Assembly (NCBI GenBank): GCA_963971535.1
Contig: OZ020585.1
Coordinates: 152,026,103-152,090,102 of the forward strand
Source of the DNA: Notolepis coatsorum
Taxonomy: Eukaryota > Chordata > Actinopteri > Aulopiformes > Paralepididae
Length of the DNA stretch: 64,000 nt
Direction of reading: 5' to 3'
How positions within the stretch are numbered: the first letter of the stretch is position 1; each line of letters starts with the position of its first letter. The notes beneath the pieces are model-generated. The model saw only the letters and a list, made by a program, of their open reading frames with translations, did no database searches and was not told the origin of the DNA. The position numbers and the translations under genes were made by a program. This document shows, one piece after another, positions 29,301 to 41,221 of this stretch.

Positions 29301-29414
29301 CGGTTCATTTCCGTTTTATACCATTTAGAAAAACGCTAGTAAAAAATAAGATTATGCAGGAATCGCGCTTTACTGTAATACACAAAACACGTTGTAATTT
29401 TTCGGCCTATTTAT

Positions 29415-29825
29415 TGTTACGAACGGGGTAAGTGACTTCCAAGTTGTCAAAGAAGAACGAGACAGACATAGGTTTACTCTTCCAAAACAGGTGTACTGTT
29501 TATTACCAGGGATAAGAGTATATGCAAGTACAGTGATAAAGACGTTATGTCAGTGCTTGTTCCATCTGTATCTTGTCCGTAGTTTAGGTGAAGCTCTAGC
29601 AAATGACAAAGGATAGAGCAAACGTTAAATAGGCACATACCAAACATTCCACGCTGTCAATGAGTGACAGCAGGCTGACAACCAATGACAGCACCCAGGT
29701 GTGACAGACAATTAGTGATGACAGCAATTCAGTGGTGACATACAAGGTGAACCCAAAACAACAGGAAGTGACCCAGGTAGACAGTAGGATACTATCCTAA
29801 GGAGGATAGGCTCCCGAACGTTACA
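29415..29825 (-). repeat. 3' LTR of Gypsy element
   Basis: It is 411 bp and ~97% identical to the LTR at 34206-34592 apart from one extra ~24-bp block. A C-tract (29832-29842), the polypurine tract on the coding strand, lies just inside. Confidence 0.9.
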
Positions 29826-29860
29826 GTATCCCCCCCCCCCCGACGAACGGCACCTGACGT

Positions 29861-31171
29861 TCACCTAGGGGCCTCGGGATGCAGCCGCCGGAAATCATCG
29901 ATCAGGCTGGGGTCTAACATGTCCCGTTGAGGCACCCAAGAACGCTCTTCTACCCCGTACCCCTCCCAATCCACCAAGAACTGAAACCCCCTACCCCTCC
30001 GCCTACAACTCAGGAATCTCCGCACCGTATAGACAGGCTGACCGTCAATAATGCGGGGCGGAGGAACCGCAGGGAGTGGCAGGGACAAGGGCAATGAGAG
30101 GAATGGCTTCAACAGGGACACATGAAACGTCGGATGGACCCTCATAGAGGCCGGAAGGCGTATCCTGTAAGCCATAGGATTCACCCGACGCACCACTTTA
30201 AAGGGGCCTATAAAGCGAGGAGCCAGCTTCCTGGACTCCACCCGAAGAGGGAGATCACGAGTGGAAAGCCAAACCCGCTGTCCCGGACAGAAAACCGGAG
30301 CCGGACGACCCTTGCGGTTAGCTTGCCGCTGAGCCTTAACCGAGGCCTTCTGCAGCGCTGTCCGCACTCTGTTCCATGTCCTGCGACAACGAGCCACATG
30401 TGCCTGGGCCGACGGCACCTCCACCTCCTGTTCGGGAAACAGAGGAGGTTGAAAACCATATTGACACTGAAAGGGAGACATACCAGTAGAGGAGGAGAGG
30501 AGGGTATTATGCGCATACTCAGCCCAGGCCAATTTCCTACTCCACGTCGCAGGACACCCAGCAACGTAGCACCTCAGAACGCCCTCCAGATCCTGGTTAA
30601 CACGCTCCGTCTGCCCGTTCGTCTGCGGATAGAACCCAGACGACAGGCTGACGGATGCGCCTAGACCGGTGGCGAACGCCTTCCAGAATCTGGAGGCGAA
30701 CTGAGGACCCCAGTCGGACACAATATCCACTGGAAGCCCATGGACCCGAAAGACGTGCTGCACCACTAGGTCAGCCATCTCCCGAGCCGAGGGAAGCTTG
30801 AGGAGGGGAATGAAGTGGGCCGCCTTGGAGAACCGGTCCACCACCACCAGGATGGCAGTGAACCCATCCGATAGGGGAAGGCCGGAAATAAAATCCAGGG
30901 ATATGTGCGACCAGGGACGCTTGGGAATAGGAAGCGGTCGGAGGAGACCCGCCGGCGAACGGCGAGAGGTCTTACTGCGTGCGCACACCGGACAGGCCGC
31001 CACAAAGGAGCGTGTATCCCCCCCCCTTTGTGGGCCACCAAAACCTCCTACGGATAAACTCCAGGGTTCTGGTGGCGCCAGGGTGGCCGGTGAGAGAGGA
31101 TGTATGTGCCCACTGCAGCAGGCGCAAGCGTACCGCCTTGGGCACATACATCCGACCCGGAGGACCCCCAC
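29861..31171 (-). CDS. Gypsy integrase with chromodomain
   Basis: The frame runs to a stop at 29861. The core shows LDFISGLP (first Asp), [11 protein letters not shown] (second Asp) and [12 protein letters not shown] (Glu), so the D,D,E triad is present. The C-terminal part has an SH3-like segment ([30 protein letters not shown]) and then a chromodomain ([26 protein letters not shown]). Integrase inserts the element DNA, and the chromodomain is thought to steer it to particular chromatin. The first ~50 residues before CPVCARSK are out of register with the RT frame because of a shift in the C/G tract near 31018-31027. Confidence 0.9.
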   Translation of the reverse strand: MGVLRVGCMCPRRYACACCSGHIHPLSPATLAPPEPWSLSVGGFGGPQRGGDTRSFVAACPVCARSKTSRRSPAGLLRPLPIPKRPWSHISLDFISGLPLSDGFTAILVVVDRFSKAAHFIPLLKLPSAREMADLVVQHVFRVHGLPVDIVSDWGPQFASRFWKAFATGLGASVSLSSGFYPQTNGQTERVNQDLEGVLRCYVAGCPATWSRKLAWAEYAHNTLLSSSTGMSPFQCQYGFQPPLFPEQEVEVPSAQAHVARCRRTWNRVRTALQKASVKAQRQANRKGRPAPVFCPGQRVWLSTRDLPLRVESRKLAPRFIGPFKVVRRVNPMAYRIRLPASMRVHPTFHVSLLKPFLSLPLSLPLPAVPPPRIIDGQPVYTVRRFLSCRRRGRGFQFLVDWEGYGVEERSWVPQRDMLDPSLIDDFRRLHPEAPR

Positions 31172-32381
31172 CGGGATCGGGCTCCCGTGCCTGAGCCGAC
31201 CTCACCACCCTATCTATGCCCCATGACACGGGTGCCAAAATCAAGGCCTGTGGAATAATAGGGTGGGGCTTCTCCTCTCGACCCGGAAGATCAAACTGAC
31301 GTGACAGGGCGTCAGGCTTGACGTTCTTGGAACCGGGTCGATAGGAGATGGAAAATCGAAATCGAGTGAAGAATAACGCCCACCTGGCCTGGCAAGCGTT
31401 AAGGCGTTTAGCCCCTTGGATGTAAGCCAAGTTCTTATGGTCAGTCCAAACAATGAAAGGATGTGCCGCCCCCTCTAACCAATGTCTCCATTCCTCCAAT
31501 GCCAATTTGATTGCCAACAACTCCCGATTACCCACGTCGTAGTTACGCTCGGCCGGAGACAGTCGGCACGAAAAGAAGGCACAAGGATGCACCTTACCGT
31601 CCTTTAAACATCTCTGCGAGATTACCCCTCCCACCGCGGTGTCAGAGGCATCCACCTCCACAATGAACGGAGCCTCTGTGTCGTGACGGATCAGTACAGG
31701 GGCGGAGGTAAATCGACGTTTGAGGTCGCAGAAGGCCGACTCTGCCCTAGGCGACCATTCAAAGCCAGGGAGAGAGGACGTAGTGAGAGCTGTTAATGGA
31801 TTGAATAAGGCGCTAAAATTGCCAATAAAGCGCCTGTAAAGATTTGCAAAGCCCAAAAACCGTTGTAACTCCTTGAGCGACGAAGGCCGTGGCCAATCCA
31901 AGGCTGCACTCACCTTGGCTGGATCCATGCGAAGATCGCCCTTCATCAACACAAAGCCCAGGAAGGAAACGGTGTCAGTGTGAAACACACACTTCTCTGC
32001 CTTAACAAACAGTTGATGCTTAAGGAGACGTTGAAGCACCTCACGAACGTGCAGTTGGTGTTGCACCATATCGCGAGAAAAAATAAGGATGTCATCCAAA
32101 TATACAAACACTGACACCCCAATTAGATCCCGCAGCACGTCGTTGACCAGGGCTTGGAAAACTGCCGGAGCATTAGCTAAACCAAAAGGCATGACTAAAT
32201 ACTCATAATGCCCATTAGGAGTATTAAATGCAGTTTTCCACTCGTCCCCTTCTCTAATACTGACCAAGTTGTATGCATTACGTAAGTCAAGTTTAGAAAA
32301 GACCTGTGCCCCCTGTAAGCACTCAAAGGCGGTGTCCATGAGTGGTAAAGGATAACGGTTCTTGATGGAAACGTCATTCAA
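30972..32381 (-). CDS. Gypsy reverse transcriptase and RNase H
   Basis: 469 residues. RT motifs: [43 protein letters not shown] (catalytic YLDD) and [18 protein letters not shown]. RNase [47 protein letters not shown]. The integrase zinc-binding start follows ([14 protein letters not shown]). The frame begins with [13 protein letters not shown] because a small deletion near 32390 separates it from the protease frame. Confidence 0.9.
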   Translation of the reverse strand: MNDVSIKNRYPLPLMDTAFECLQGAQVFSKLDLRNAYNLVSIREGDEWKTAFNTPNGHYEYLVMPFGLANAPAVFQALVNDVLRDLIGVSVFVYLDDILIFSRDMVQHQLHVREVLQRLLKHQLFVKAEKCVFHTDTVSFLGFVLMKGDLRMDPAKVSAALDWPRPSSLKELQRFLGFANLYRRFIGNFSALFNPLTALTTSSLPGFEWSPRAESAFCDLKRRFTSAPVLIRHDTEAPFIVEVDASDTAVGGVISQRCLKDGKVHPCAFFSCRLSPAERNYDVGNRELLAIKLALEEWRHWLEGAAHPFIVWTDHKNLAYIQGAKRLNACQARWALFFTRFRFSISYRPGSKNVKPDALSRQFDLPGREEKPHPIIPQALILAPVSWGIDRVVRSAQAREPDPGGGPPGRMYVPKAVRLRLLQWAHTSSLTGHPGATRTLEFIRRRFWWPTKGGGYTLLCGGLSGVRTQ

Positions 32382-32409
32382 CCCCCTATAATCTATGCAC
32401 GGCCGCTGA

Positions 32410-33225
32410 TCACCAAAAGAAGCCAGCGCCTGCAGGGGATGTGGACGGTCGGATATGCCCCGCGGACAGTGCCTCTCGAATGTAAGTGTTCATGGACACT
32501 GTCTCAGGGCGAGAGAGAGAGAACATCCGTCCCCGGGGTGGAGAAGCACCGGGTAGAAGATCAATGGGGCAGTCGTAAGGTCTATGAGGCGGTAGTGCTT
32601 TAGCACGCGTTTTACAAAAAACGTCCGCCAGGTCACAATAGACCGCAGGAACACCTGCCAAATCGGGGTTAGGGGATAATAAAGAATCTGCAACGTCCAC
32701 CATCAACCTGGAGAGAGACAAAAGAGGGGGGGGCCCTCGGATGAACTCACGCCAGCTTCCCATGGAGAATTCACCCGTAGCCCAATTAATAAGATGATTA
32801 TGCATCACAAGCCAAGGGTGACCTAAAACAATGTCAGAATGGGGAGACATAACAACAACAAAATTCAAATATGCCCCATCGCTACCTGCCACCCGAACCC
32901 ACAGTTTCCCGGTGCGCTGGGTAATAAGTCCACAGCCGAGCGGTCGGCCGTCTAGCGAACGGACAGGGATTGCCACCTCTAGTGTTTCTAAGGGAACCCC
33001 CCATTCTAGAGCCACCCCCACATGAATCAAGTTTCCCGCAGCCCCCGAATCCACTAAAGCCTTGGCCGTTTTAGAAGAATCCCCCCACCAAAGAGTGACA
33101 TCAAAAAAAGTATGTGAGTCGTGAACGTCTATGACCGGAGAGACATGCCCACCTGCTAGCGGCGTAGCGGGCTCCTCCGTTTCCCAAGCCACGACAGGCG
33201 GCGAAGCGATGCCCCGTGCGGCCAC
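32410..33225 (-). CDS. Gypsy protease and start of reverse transcriptase
   Basis: The retropepsin-type site is [12 protein letters not shown], with the second conserved region [12 protein letters not shown]. It continues to the RT fingers start ([38 protein letters not shown]) and stops just before the conserved Lys-rich motif, which is deleted. It overlaps the gag end in a different frame (33101-33225). Confidence 0.85.
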   Translation of the reverse strand: MAARGIASPPVVAWETEEPATPLAGGHVSPVIDVHDSHTFFDVTLWWGDSSKTAKALVDSGAAGNLIHVGVALEWGVPLETLEVAIPVRSLDGRPLGCGLITQRTGKLWVRVAGSDGAYLNFVVVMSPHSDIVLGHPWLVMHNHLINWATGEFSMGSWREFIRGPPPLLSLSRLMVDVADSLLSPNPDLAGVPAVYCDLADVFCKTRAKALPPHRPYDCPIDLLPGASPPRGRMFSLSRPETVSMNTYIREALSAGHIRPSTSPAGAGFFW

Positions 33226-34189
33226 AACGAAAACAGCGCCTCTCGTTGACCCGCCTCTGCTTCTCCGCTTCAGAGAGATTCAGCGCTCCCAGCTGCATGG
33301 GCTCATCATCGCCCCGGTGCTCTCTCATGGGCTGGTATGCTGGCCGTTCGACACTAGGAGAGGGGCGGAAGAGTACCTGTGACGAAGCCTCCCTCTCGCG
33401 CCCCCTCTCCCGGTGACGATTATCCAATCGAATAGCCATGTTGATCAGCAGATCCAGGCGCTCGGGTAGCTCCCGTGTAGCCATGTCATCCTCCATGCGA
33501 GTGGAGAGACCATGCAAGAAGTGGACACAGCAGGGAATCTCAGGCCAGTCCGCCTCTCAAGCCACAATGCAGAAATAAATGGCGTAGTCTGCTACGGCGC
33601 GAATGCCCTGCCGGCAGGACATAAGTTGCCTGCCGGCCTCGTAAATGGAAATCACCCTGGAGGTATCAAATACACAACGTAACTCCAGGGTGAAGGCATC
33701 CGCGTCGCGGCAGACCACAGACCCACTCTCCCACTCCGCTGTGGCCCAAGAGAGAGCACGACCCGTGAGGAGAGTTATAATGTACGATACCCGAGCCACA
33801 TCACTGGGGAAAGTACGCGGCTGCAATTGAAAAATGAGAGAGCACTGGGCGATGAACTCACGACAGCCGGTCGAAGCCCCTCCATAGCGATCCGGCGGCG
33901 GCAGGCGTGGCTCTCGGTACTCCTCCCGATCTACCGGATACCCCCGCTCGCCTTCCCCGCCGATCGATGATGCTCCGGCTGCAGATCTCATCGCTGGTGT
34001 CGTCCCAGCGGCTGCAGAGCGAGCCTGGTTCACCGCCGCCAACGCTGTCTCCGCCGTCTCCTGAGAAGACAGGGAAACATCTCCCAGTCGACCCAGCTCG
34101 ACCCCGACTGCCATCTGCCGCTCCATCATGATTTGGAGCTGGTCCCGTAGGCTCACCATTTCGTCCCGTATCTCCTCGTTGGAAGTCAT
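33101..34189 (-). pseudogene. Gypsy gag with one in-frame stop
   Basis: The ATG at 34189 lies 16 bases inside the 5' LTR. The frame stops at a TGA (33557-33559) and continues in the same frame to 33101, so a single nonsense change divides gag. The first part has an Asp/Glu/Met-rich helix (MVSLRDQLQIMMERQMAVG) and the capsid region (FIAQCSLIFQLQPRTFPSD, ALSWATAEWE). The second has the CCHC knuckle [14 protein letters not shown]. The product would form the RNA-packaging particle. Confidence 0.85.
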
Positions 34190-34205
34190 GATTGGCTAGA
34201 GCTTC

Positions 34206-34592
34206 TGTTACGAACGGGGTAAGTGACTTCCAAGTTGTCGAAGAAGAACGAGACAGAGATAGGTTTACTCTTCCAAAACAGGTGTACTGTTTATTACCAG
34301 GGATAAGAGTATATGCAAGTACAGTGATAAAGATGTTAGGTCAGTGCTTGTTCCATTCTGTATCTTGTCCGTAGTTTAGGTGAAGCTCTAGCAAATGACA
34401 AAGGATAGAGCAAACGTTAAATAGGCACATACCAAACATTCCACGCTGTCAATGAGTGACAGCAGTCTGACAACCAATGACAGCACCCAGGTGTGACAGA
34501 CAATTAGTGATGACAGCAATTCAGTGGTGACATACAAGGTGAACCCAAAACAACAGGAAGTGACCCAGGAGGATAGGCTCCCGAACGTTACA
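34206..34592 (-). repeat. 5' LTR of Gypsy element
   Basis: 387 bp, starting TGTTACGAAC on the + strand and ending GAACGTTACA. Confidence 0.9.
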
Positions 34593-35778
34593 ATTTATGA
34601 ATTGTTTTCAAATAAACGCTAGATTATCGATAGTATATGTGTACTTATGCACGCTATAGAAGCGGGCTGAAAAATCGATTATCTTATTTCCTGATCAGCA
34701 CACACACACACACACTCACAGCCACACACACACATATGGGACATGTTGATATATAGGTGAAAACAGCTCATTCAGTCCAATCCAATGGGGTGCAATACCA
34801 TCCGGAGAGACGATAGGGGGCGGTATTTTCCCTGTTCGAGCTCAGACAGATCCCCACTGGTAATGTGAGGCTAGATTGATGAAAAATTTATGGAAATCGA
34901 TAATACAAAAAAATAACGTTTAAAAACTAGATTTCTCGTCGGTTGGCACTCAACGCATGGCATGAACTAACAAGTTTTCTCGTGGCTGGCATTCAAAGTG
35001 TTAAGAGGTGGTGTGTGCCCCTAGTGTTCAAAACATAAATACAATACCATTTCTATAAATAATACAATTTCCAATATGCCGGTTTTGGCTTCTACAGTAT
35101 GGTTATTGTGCGTTGGTTACATGCGCAGCTGCGCTTGTTTCGTGTCTTTTTGTGTTGGATCAGAGGGGATAATCTGAGCATGTGTATTTCAATATGTGCG
35201 TCTTCATCATGCATGCAGACTTGTGTGGACTATGTGTGGTTCTGTAACGTTACGCATATACAGCAAGCGCCAGAGTAAAGTCCTCGCGCAGCGCTACTGC
35301 CCCCCCCCAAAATAATAGCTCCCCCGAAGACCATGGTATGGTTCGCACACTGATTGTATTACGTGACCCATAATGCCCCCCAAACAGCATTGCCAACTTC
35401 AACTGACCTGCGCCCCTTTGATTTGAGCTACAGGTATTGACAATGCCAATGCTACATACCCTACCCCACATTGCTCGTAATGGCTACCACAAGTCAACAT
35501 GTAGATAGATAGGCAGTGAGACCAAGCATATCACCAGGGTTATCAAGTGAGCACCTCTGTCAAGTTAGGCCCCCAACACCTCAGGAAGGCGCAATAGTTA
35601 GTTCCTACATCCCAGAACCACCCCCCTCCATGCTAGCTCTCATTTTATGACTCATAAAGTTTGACTGGAGGGTTCTCTCCATAGAAATCTCTCATTTATA
35701 GCTTTATGAGTGTGTGTTCACAAATATTGACTGAACTGTCCTGGGGCACAGGAAAGCACATGGGTGGCATTCTCCCTT
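34593..35778. other. Unassigned sequence
   Basis: No gene was found. There is a short CA run at 34701-34730. About 35640-35780 is the reversed end of the repeat described at 26011. Confidence 0.3.
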
Positions 35779-36727
35779 AACTCATTGACCGCCGGAGATT
35801 AGCCTTATCCTGTGGTAGTATTGCCACGCTGTAAACGATGGGAGTTAGTCACCTTGTTTGTAGAGCTAAATCAAAATTCTATATTATAGCCATGGATACA
35901 ATACTATAGTCATTGAGTTTCTTCCGGTCAAGATGCAAAAAAGAGAATTTTTTTCCATCCATAAGTTCCGGTGTTATACCGTGGTGAATATAAGTATGGT
36001 TTTAGAGCGGTTTAGGGTAATTCATGAAATGCTTAGTTATGGCAGTATACGTCGATTCCATTGTAGACGTTGCCATTTCTTGCCTGAACCCGCTATTGTT
36101 CCGGAATCAGATCTACATCATAGGTATTATGTTCCATCATGAAGGCATGAAGGGGGGGGGGGGGGGGGTCGTTTCAGATTATTTGATTGTCGGTAGCGGC
36201 ATTCGTATTCAACACTAAAAACGCTTATCAGCCTGATCGGTACAAAAGCCTTGCAGGATCAAGCTAAAATTTACGTCAAATCGTCCTTACTTGCGACCGG
36301 GAGTATTCCAAAAACAATATTCCAATTTCTTGATCGCCATCTGGTACATCCAATGTCCATTTGCTCGATGGCATAATCCACCATAATATAATATAATATA
36401 ATATGGATCGGGCATATTTGACGGGCTTCAATGTAACCGACAGAACCGTTCGTCTTGCCCGACAAGGTAAAATGTAACCCGAAACCTTTGCCCATCCCAC
36501 AGCCCAGGATACAACGTTAGAAAGGGTGCTCGATACCGCCGTCTAGCGTAATGTGGCCGATATTGCACCTAGGCATTCTCAATGCGATTCCCAATGTTAA
36601 CCCCAAGTCAGTGGGCCTGTGATGAATAGAAATATCGAATAAAAGAAATAACGAGTATACTCGTTGTTGGTGTTCAACGATTGGCGGCCAATAACGAGTA
36701 TAATCGTCGTTGGCAGTGAATGAGTTA
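35779..36727. mobile_element. piggyBac-like short transposon
   Basis: It begins TTAACTCATTGACCGCC and ends GGCAGTGAATGAGTTAA. The ends are inverted repeats with three mismatches, bounded by TTAA, the target used by piggyBac elements. The interior has a 17-base G-tract (36151-36168), an ATAAT tandem (36384-36404) and no recognisable transposase. Confidence 0.65.
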
Positions 36728-37977
36728 ACCCTTTCTGCGGCAAACCCGAGAAAAGTCGTGTTTCGCTGCCAGCGGTTGAGAGCCAGAACCCGAGAATGAT
36801 CGTTTGATCCCCGTTCTAGACACTCAGCCGGAGCTCCCTAGGTATCCCCGGCACATTTGCCTACGTTGGAATTGCAATTACGATCGAATCTCGCCAGGTG
36901 GCAGTATCGCCTAACTTTTGAACTGTATGGGGGTGATTCATGCCAGTACTGATTTACCTCCGGCTGTTTCCGCTGTGGAATAACTGTATCTCCCCCGCCA
37001 TCCCAAATTGTAATTAGCCCCTCCCTGACAGACAGCCCATTGTCCCCCAATAACCAAGTTCTGTCTACCCCTTCACCACCCCCAAACCCCCCACAGAACA
37101 GACCAACCACACCACTCACCTTTCCAGTCCAACTACCCCAAAACAATGTGATGGTCCTGTGACATTTTGATTACTTGTTTGTTAGTGTTTACCCCTTTAT
37201 GTTGTTTGTCATATTGTATATTCCTGTTTTGTTCTCCCTTCCCTTGTGCTAAATTATGTGGGTGGGTTTCATTCCGCTTATGTTAATAAATATCATTTAC
37301 TTTTGAGAACGTTTTATTACTTCCTCCTACCGGGACCGGTGCTAATGCACTCACTGAACGGGTTGGAGGTTCACAACAACCCGGTTCAGGTACATGTATA
37401 TTTATAGACCTTTGTGACGGGTATAAATAACAAAAGTTAGCTCCAACTTTTGAGAGATGCGTGACAACCTCAGAATTGGAGACCTACAGTACCTTACCAT
37501 GTCCTGCCAACAACAAATGCTTCCAAAGGGATGTCTATTAGCATAAGTGGGTAATTCACACCACTAGGGGGAAGAAAAGAATAAAGAAAAAACGATATGT
37601 CTGTATTCCAGTCCTTGACTTAGCGCTACAGCTCAGTGGGGGGTTGTGCCAAGAGGATTCTCTGGATAAACAACACACAACATGGAAGATTGAGCTTCTA
37701 AGGGCAATGAGCAGCTGAAAGGCCCGCAAATATGCCCCCTTTTAAACACTGCCAAAGTTTCAAAGGCCCTAATATAAAGATGTATATTAGCTCGACTCGC
37801 TCAGAGCAAGCTCGACCCTCGGAAAGCGCTGAGTTATACAGAGTGACGTTTGAATAGATTGTAAGTGAAGTAAAGTGGAATGTACTGGTAAACCACTTTG
37901 CGTGGTGTTGTTTACACAGACAAATAGGCTATAGTTAATTGCGATAGACCCACTATACAGCTAAGATGTAGTAGGGC
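36728..37977. other. Unassigned sequence
   Basis: No gene was found. CCACAACCCCC-like C-rich stretches lie at 37060-37100, and an ATTAATAAATATC poly(A)-signal-like site is near 37284. Confidence 0.3.
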
Positions 37978-38065
37978 AGGGGTCGGCAATAGGCGGCCCG
38001 CGGGCCGAAATGGGCCTGCCAGCAATAATTTCTGGCCCGTCAGTTTATTTTGAGAATATGATGTT
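37978..38065. mobile_element. hAT-type terminal fragment
   Basis: CAGGGGTCGGCAATAGGCGG at 37978 and GGCCTGCCAGCAATAATTTC nearby are typical of hAT ends. No partner end was seen. Confidence 0.5.
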
Positions 38066-38202
38066 TATTTTACGCGCAGGAAATATTCACTTGTGACGCC
38101 AGAGTGTCTTTGTGAAGCTGTATCTATCTATTCATCATATCTATGTCTGTCACTATAGCCAATTGAAATGCTAGAAATGGTCACGTGGACTGGGAGAACC
38201 AA

Positions 38203-38757
38203 TGCACTGTAAATAATGTGACTAGTGTTTACTTAAAAAAATTAAGGCAACAAAGGGACACGTCATATAATTTAATAGATTTTAATCACATACATTTGAT
38301 TAAAATGTATTGAATAAGTGAACAAAATTTTAACCAAAAACTTAAGTGCATGTTAATAATAATAACAGTTCAAATGTGTTGGATTTAGTAATAACATGCC
38401 AAATCATGAGTTAATATAGCCCAACATTTTAAAGTAAATTTAAATCAATTTCCCTTGTGAAATTGAGTTGTACTTGCAAAATTAAATTGGGCTATATTAA
38501 CTCATGATTTGGCATGTTATTACTAAATCCAACACATCTTAACTGTTATTATTAATAACATGCACTTAAGTTTTTGATTTAAATTTAGTTCACTTATTCA
38601 ATCAATTTTAATCAAATTTATGTGATTAAAATCTATTCAATTATATGACGTGTCCCTTTGTTGCCTTAATTTTTTTAAGTAAATATATTCAATTATATGA
38701 CGTTTCCCTTAGTTAACTTAATTTTTTTAAGTAAACACTATACACATTATTTACAAC
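38203..38757. repeat. Foldback element, ~240-bp arms
   Basis: The arms at about 38203-38440 and 38484-38757 are inverted copies (TTGGATTTAGTAATAACATG against its complement). The right arm has an extra ~55-bp internal duplication ending AAGTAAACACTATACACATT. No coding potential. Confidence 0.8.
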
Positions 38758-39037
38758 ACATGGCAATTCTTATTTACCTGCTATGAATAATGCAAATGTG
38801 TTTTAATTGGCATTATAGGACTTTACATCTATTCAATAACACGGAATGTCACTGTTCCCATAATTTCTTCATTTCTATACCCAATATTCTTGCGGTGCTT
38901 GGTTTACTTGAATTGGGTCAACATGCATACCAGGTTGCATTAAAAAGAATACCAGGTAAACATGGATTTATGCTAAATCAAAACATTTTATTGCAAGTTT
39001 AAACATAAAGATTAAGCACAACATAACCCCACACCAC

Positions 39038-39660
39038 GGGGCGATTTTATTGCACGGTTTCGTCAAAACAACAGCAGGTTTTGCACAACAGTGCACACAC
39101 TATAATGACCTCATTAATGTAGAAGCTCCCATTCAGAGCATGGGGCGATTTTATTGCACGGTTTCCTCAAAACAACAGCAGGTTTTGCACAACAGTGCAC
39201 ACACTATAATGACCTCATTAACGTAGAAGCTCCCATTCAGAGCATGGGGCGATTTTATTGCATGGTTTCCTCAAAACAACAGCAGGTTTTGCACACAGTG
39301 CACACACTATAATGACCTCATTAACGTAGAAGCTCCCATTCAGAGCATGGGGCGATTTTATTGCACGGTTTCGTCAAAACAACAGCAGGTTTTGCACAAC
39401 AACAGTGCACACACTATAATGACCTCATTAACGTAGAAGCTCCCATTCAGAGCATGGGGCGATTTTATTGCACGGTTTCCTCAAAACAACAGCACGTTTT
39501 GCACAACAGTGCACACACTATAATGACCTCATTAACGTAGAAGCTCCCATTCAGAGCATGGGGCGATTCTATTTCATGGTTTCCTCAAAACAGCAGGTTT
39601 TGCACAACAGTGCACACACCGATGACCTCATTAACGTAGAAGCTCCCATTCAGAGCATGG
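39038..39660. repeat. 104-bp tandem array, six copies
   Basis: Units start at 39038, 39142, 39246, 39349, 39456 and 39560 (GGGGCGATTTTATTGCACGG). They differ by small indels (103-107 bp). Confidence 0.95.
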
Positions 39661-40398
39661 AGCTATATCTCTCTAACGCTTATTATCTCATATTATCCTG
39701 GAATTAAATGCTTTATTATTTACATGAATGATGGGGCCCAATGTGTGATGCTGAATAAACTCAATGATATGCATCGACTAATCCACTATTTTATATATAA
39801 TTTTCCCACCAACGCCGTGCATGTGGCGCGGATATTCATCTCAGATAACTGGTTTTGAGCAGTGCTTGTTGCAATAACCGTGTAAAAAATAATTACCCCT
39901 CCAAAATTGGCTACTTCCCCCCCTCCTCCTCCCCCTCTCTGACAGTGCAGTATGTGCCACGTTCACTTGCTATTCCCTCTGAATGCACAAGCAGCATCCG
40001 GAGCTCTATCAAAGTTACTGGCGCTGGGTAAACAATGCAACTCGCGTGCACCAGTCTGACAGTAATGGTATTATCTTAAACATATAAACGGGCGGAGAGA
40101 GAGCCATGCATGCACAGAGGTCACACAGCTCACTTGACCTTGCCTCCCCTCACTTGACCTCGCCCCCACCCCAACACACATACCCTTAAGATCACCGTCC
40201 CACCTACGCCCCCACCACCCCCTCCCAGCACGCCATCCAACTGAGCCACCCGCAGACCACGTTACCCCCACTGCAATCACTTTGACAAATATTGCGGTTT
40301 CAGGCTGACTGGCAAACATGTGTGACATCTGTCTAGAAGTGGAATAAGTAGTCTTGTGTGGCCCTTAACACACTGCCAGGGTTTGGGGTTTATTCCTA
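39661..40398. other. Unassigned sequence
   Basis: No gene was found. It contains C-rich CACTTGACCTTGCCTCCCC-type motifs that recur at 40950-41185. Confidence 0.3.
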
Positions 40399-40407
40399 CT
40401 CCAGGCC

Positions 40408-40730
40408 GCGTCTACACTTTTTAAGTAAGTGGCTTGTCCTTCCGCGTTCCCGTTTTGCGCTCTGATTGGCCACGCGCGTTTCTGGTCATGTGACATGTGC
40501 GCCAATCGTGGGACGGCAAGTTTTTGGACGGTTAAGCTTAGGCGCTCTTTCGAAGTTGGTTAAGGTTAGTTTGTCTTAGAGCATGGCAATAGAACGCCTG
40601 CCCTGATTCCAAACCTTAACCAATTGCGAAAGAGTCGCCTAAGCTTAACCAGTGATAAACTAGGCGTTAGGTAGTTTGCAGGCTGTTAGACCCGGAAATA
40701 GGACAAGCCACTTACTTAAAGTATAGACGC
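40408..40730. mobile_element. Mutator-like MITE
   Basis: Terminal inverted repeats of about 30 bp (GCGTCTACACTTTTTAAGTA... / ...TACTTAAAGTATAGACGC in complement) and a 9-bp duplication CTCCAGGCC (40399-40407, 40731-40739), the size used by Mutator-like elements. The interior is itself partly palindromic (GGTTAAGCTTAGGCG / CGCCTAAGCTTAACC). Part of it recurs at 56440-56545. Confidence 0.8.
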
Positions 40731-40739
40731 CTCCAGGCC

Positions 40740-41019
40740 AACCATGCTAAGGATGTACAATATATGGTAAGATGCCCGGGATAAAAGCATTCACCAAAAG
40801 GAAATACATAAGCATTATGAATACCTGCATTGGTAACTAACCGTACTGATTAAGTAATCAAACAGGATTGCCTTCATTCAAAAATTCAAACAAATCATCC
40901 TCACTTGTAAATGTTACAAATGAAGCACAACATAACCCCACCCCCCCCCCCCACTTGAACTTGCCTCCCCCCCACCCCACTTGACTTGCCTCCCCTCACC
41001 CCAACACTTGATATTGCCT
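40740..41019. other. C-rich degenerate repeats
   Basis: No gene was found. CACTTGACTTGCCTCCCC-type units occur several times. Confidence 0.4.
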
Positions 41020-41114
41020 CACTTTTGGAGACAGCCTTGTACAATCCAGCTCGAGGAAGAGTTCATGGAAGACTTCGAATGTGTACCTGAGACCAAAGAG
41101 AGGAAGAAAACCAA
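41020..41114 (-). pseudogene. Duplicate of the last exon of the SAMD3-like gene
   Basis: 95 bp matching 41958-42052 with about four mismatches, including the acceptor CTCAG and 67 bases of exon (YTFEVF..LFLELDCTRLSP). It could act as an alternative terminal exon: the sequence after it, AAAAGTGAGG, provides a donor-like GTGAGG. Confidence 0.75.
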
Positions 41115-41221
41115 TGTTAGGGGCTTAAAATGAAATGGACAACAGTCTCACAACATTGTAAATGCCCCAACACTTGACCTTGCCTCGCCCCGCAAGGTAA
41201 AGTGTACACAAGGTGCACATT

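Larger units (their letters stand above)
29415..34592 (-). mobile_element. Ty3/Gypsy chromodomain retrotransposon, nearly complete
   Basis: LTRs at 29415-29825 and 34206-34592 (TGTTACGAAC...GTTACA) enclose gag, protease, RT, RNase H, integrase and a chromodomain, all in minus orientation. An ATTTAT (5-6 bp) duplication flanks it. One LTR has an extra ~24 bases near 29777-29800. Few frame breaks remain: one stop in gag, a frame change at gag-pol, a small deletion at 32390 and a homopolymer shift near 31025. Confidence 0.9.

Noticed and set aside
30122-30664. 180-codon + strand frame over the Gypsy integrase
   Set aside because: It is an antisense shadow of a real domain in a GC-rich gene.
36024-36218. 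SDYLIVGSGI, resembling the start of an FAD-dependent enzyme
   Set aside because: The match is only ten residues, follows a poly-G tract, and the frame stops four residues later; no further cofactor or catalytic motif is present.
39038-39660. CRISPR-like array
   Set aside because: The 104-bp units are contiguous with no unique spacers, in a eukaryotic context.
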